Source of the DNA: Burkholderiaceae bacterium | Lineage (GTDB): Bacteria; Pseudomonadota; Gammaproteobacteria; Burkholderiales; Burkholderiaceae | Assembly (NCBI GenBank): GCA_017998575.1 | Contig: JAGOCV010000243.1 | Location: 1-6,272 of the forward strand | Direction of reading: 5' to 3' | DNA length: 6,272 bases | In this document: in pieces, positions 5,408-6,272 of the stretch | How positions within the stretch are numbered: the stretch's first letter is position 1 | How the letters are laid out: each line of letters begins with the position of its first letter | The notes under the pieces: generated by a model | Told to the model about the DNA's origin: nothing | Databases searched by the model: none | What the model saw: only the letters and a program-made list of their open reading frames with translations | Translations under genes and position numbers: made by a program

Positions 5408-6272
5408 TTGTATTGTTCGAAGAAGCCGGCAAGTTCCTCGCCGGCCGCGTGCTGTCCGAAGCCGAGGCGTCCGCGCAGGTGGAGCTCGATTCCGGCAAGC
5501 GCGTGAAGGTCAAGGCGGCCAACATCCTGATGCGCTTCGAGAAGCCGGCGCCCGCCGAATTGCTGGCCCAGGCCCGCGCGATGGCCGCCGAGATCGACCT
5601 CGACCTGGCCTGGGAATTCGCCCCCGAGGAAGAATTCGGCTTTGCCGACCTCGCTCGCGACTACTACAGCGCATCGGCCGGCCAGGTGGAGCAGGCCGCC
5701 GCTCTGCTGCGGCTGTTCGAGACGCCGCACTATTTCCGCCGCGCCGGCCGCGGGCGCTTCCGCAAGGCGCCGGCCGAGATCGTCCAGCAGGCGCTCGCCG
5801 CCATCGAGAAGAAGAAGCAGATCCAGGCGCAGATCGACGGCTGGTCGGCAGACCTGGCGCGTGGCGAATGCCCGGAGCCGATCCGGGAGCAGCTCTACCG
5901 CATCCTGTTCAAGCCCGACAAGAACGCGCCCGAATACAAGGCCGTGGTCGAAGCCTCGCGCGCCACGCAGACCGCACCGCTGGACCTGCTGCAGCGCGCG
6001 GGCGCCATCGATTCGCCCTATCAGTTCCACTGGCGGCGCTTCCTGTTCGATCACTTCCCGCGCGGCACCGGTTTCCCCGCACTCACGGCGCCCGTGATTG
6101 CCGACGAACTGCCCCTGGCCGACGTGCGCGCGTTCTCCATCGACGACTCGCAGACCACCGAGATCGACGATGCGCTCTCGCTCACAGGCCTGGGTTCGGG
6201 CACGGTCACGCTGGGCATCCACATCGCCGCGCCCGGCCTGGCGCTGGCCCCGGGCGACGCGGTGGACCAGGT
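5404..6272 (+). CDS. RNase II-superfamily (RNB) exoribonuclease, N-terminal part
   Basis: The frame is open from ATG 5404 to the window edge (289 codons plus 2 nt); the 3' end, with most of the RNB domain and any S1 domain, is missing. Layout seen: a small beta-rich N-terminus with basic residues (about 1-45), a winged-helix-like segment (about 85-135, DYYSASAGQVEQAAALL... HYFRRAGRGRF), a charged helix with KKK (about 133-150), then the start of the RNB catalytic domain at about 240. FSIDDSQTTEIDDALSL (244-260) aligns with the acidic cluster that binds Mg2+ in E. coli RNase II (Asp201, 207, 209, 210): here Asp247, Glu253, Asp255 and Asp256. The family degrades RNA 3' to 5' processively. The winged-helix N-terminus is like the Deinococcus-type RNase II rather than E. 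coli RNase II or R, which begin with cold-shock domains. It is unlikely to be rnr. It may share transcripts with yqiA, 49 nt upstream. Confidence 0.9.
   Translation, partial: MFVLFEEAGKFLAGRVLSEAEASAQVELDSGKRVKVKAANILMRFEKPAPAELLAQARAMAAEIDLDLAWEFAPEEEFGFADLARDYYSASAGQVEQAAALLRLFETPHYFRRAGRGRFRKAPAEIVQQALAAIEKKKQIQAQIDGWSADLARGECPEPIREQLYRILFKPDKNAPEYKAVVEASRATQTAPLDLLQRAGAIDSPYQFHWRRFLFDHFPRGTGFPALTAPVIADELPLADVRAFSIDDSQTTEIDDALSLTGLGSGTVTLGIHIAAPGLALAPGDAVDQ

Noticed and set aside
3468..5525. Very long (685-codon) minus-strand open frame across tldD start, rodA, yqiA and part of the RNB gene
   Set aside because: It is an alternative frame of strongly supported genes. Its product is a low-complexity mix of Arg, His, Gly and Ala, has no recognisable domain and crosses divergent gene boundaries. 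High G+C removes stop codons from such frames.

Overview
This is ordinary, gene-dense bacterial chromosome with high G+C. Gene content, protein motifs and the style of the intergenic repeat point to a betaproteobacterium of the Burkholderiales, most likely Comamonadaceae (Acidovorax, Variovorax or Hydrogenophaga type). That placement is inferred from recognition of the proteins, not from a search. Seven protein-coding genes fill almost the whole window. I see no rRNA, tRNA, CRISPR array, insertion sequence, phage gene or defence/toxin locus.

Bases 1-1890 (plus strand) are a tightly packed operon. It holds the 3' end of a PHP-domain phosphoesterase of the RNase AM/TrpH family (rnm), a 10-TM EamA/DMT transporter that starts inside the rnm stop codon, and a YciO-type Sua5/YrdC/YwlC protein that starts 2 nt after the transporter. 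rnm and yciO are neighbours in E. coli too; the transporter sits between them here.

Bases 1891-2010 are a convergent gap. It contains a compact run of four small hairpins (one capped by a GCAA tetraloop) that looks like a copy of a dispersed intergenic repeat and probably ends transcription from both sides.

Bases 2011-4672 (minus strand) carry rodA (SEDS peptidoglycan glycosyltransferase) followed 43 nt later by tldD (zinc metallopeptidase subunit). Bases 4728-6272 (plus strand) carry a YqiA-type serine esterase and the first 289 codons of an RNase II-superfamily (RNB) exoribonuclease that runs off the window. rodA and yqiA are divergent with only 55 nt between start codons.

The genes share no single pathway. 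Two are RNA-processing enzymes (rnm and the RNB protein), one is a nucleotide/RNA-associated fold of unsettled role (yciO), one is a cell-wall polymerase (rodA), one is a protease (tldD), and one each is a transporter and an esterase.

I did not find a clearly new system. The best second-look items are: the four genes that begin a possible transcription unit (tldD, rodA, yqiA and the RNB gene) all have a -10-like hexamer only 6-8 nt before the ATG and no evident Shine-Dalgarno, suggesting leaderless mRNAs; a four-hairpin intergenic repeat; a cysteine pair in an extra-long periplasmic segment of RodA; and an Asp-to-Glu change in the catalytic acidic cluster of the RNB nuclease.
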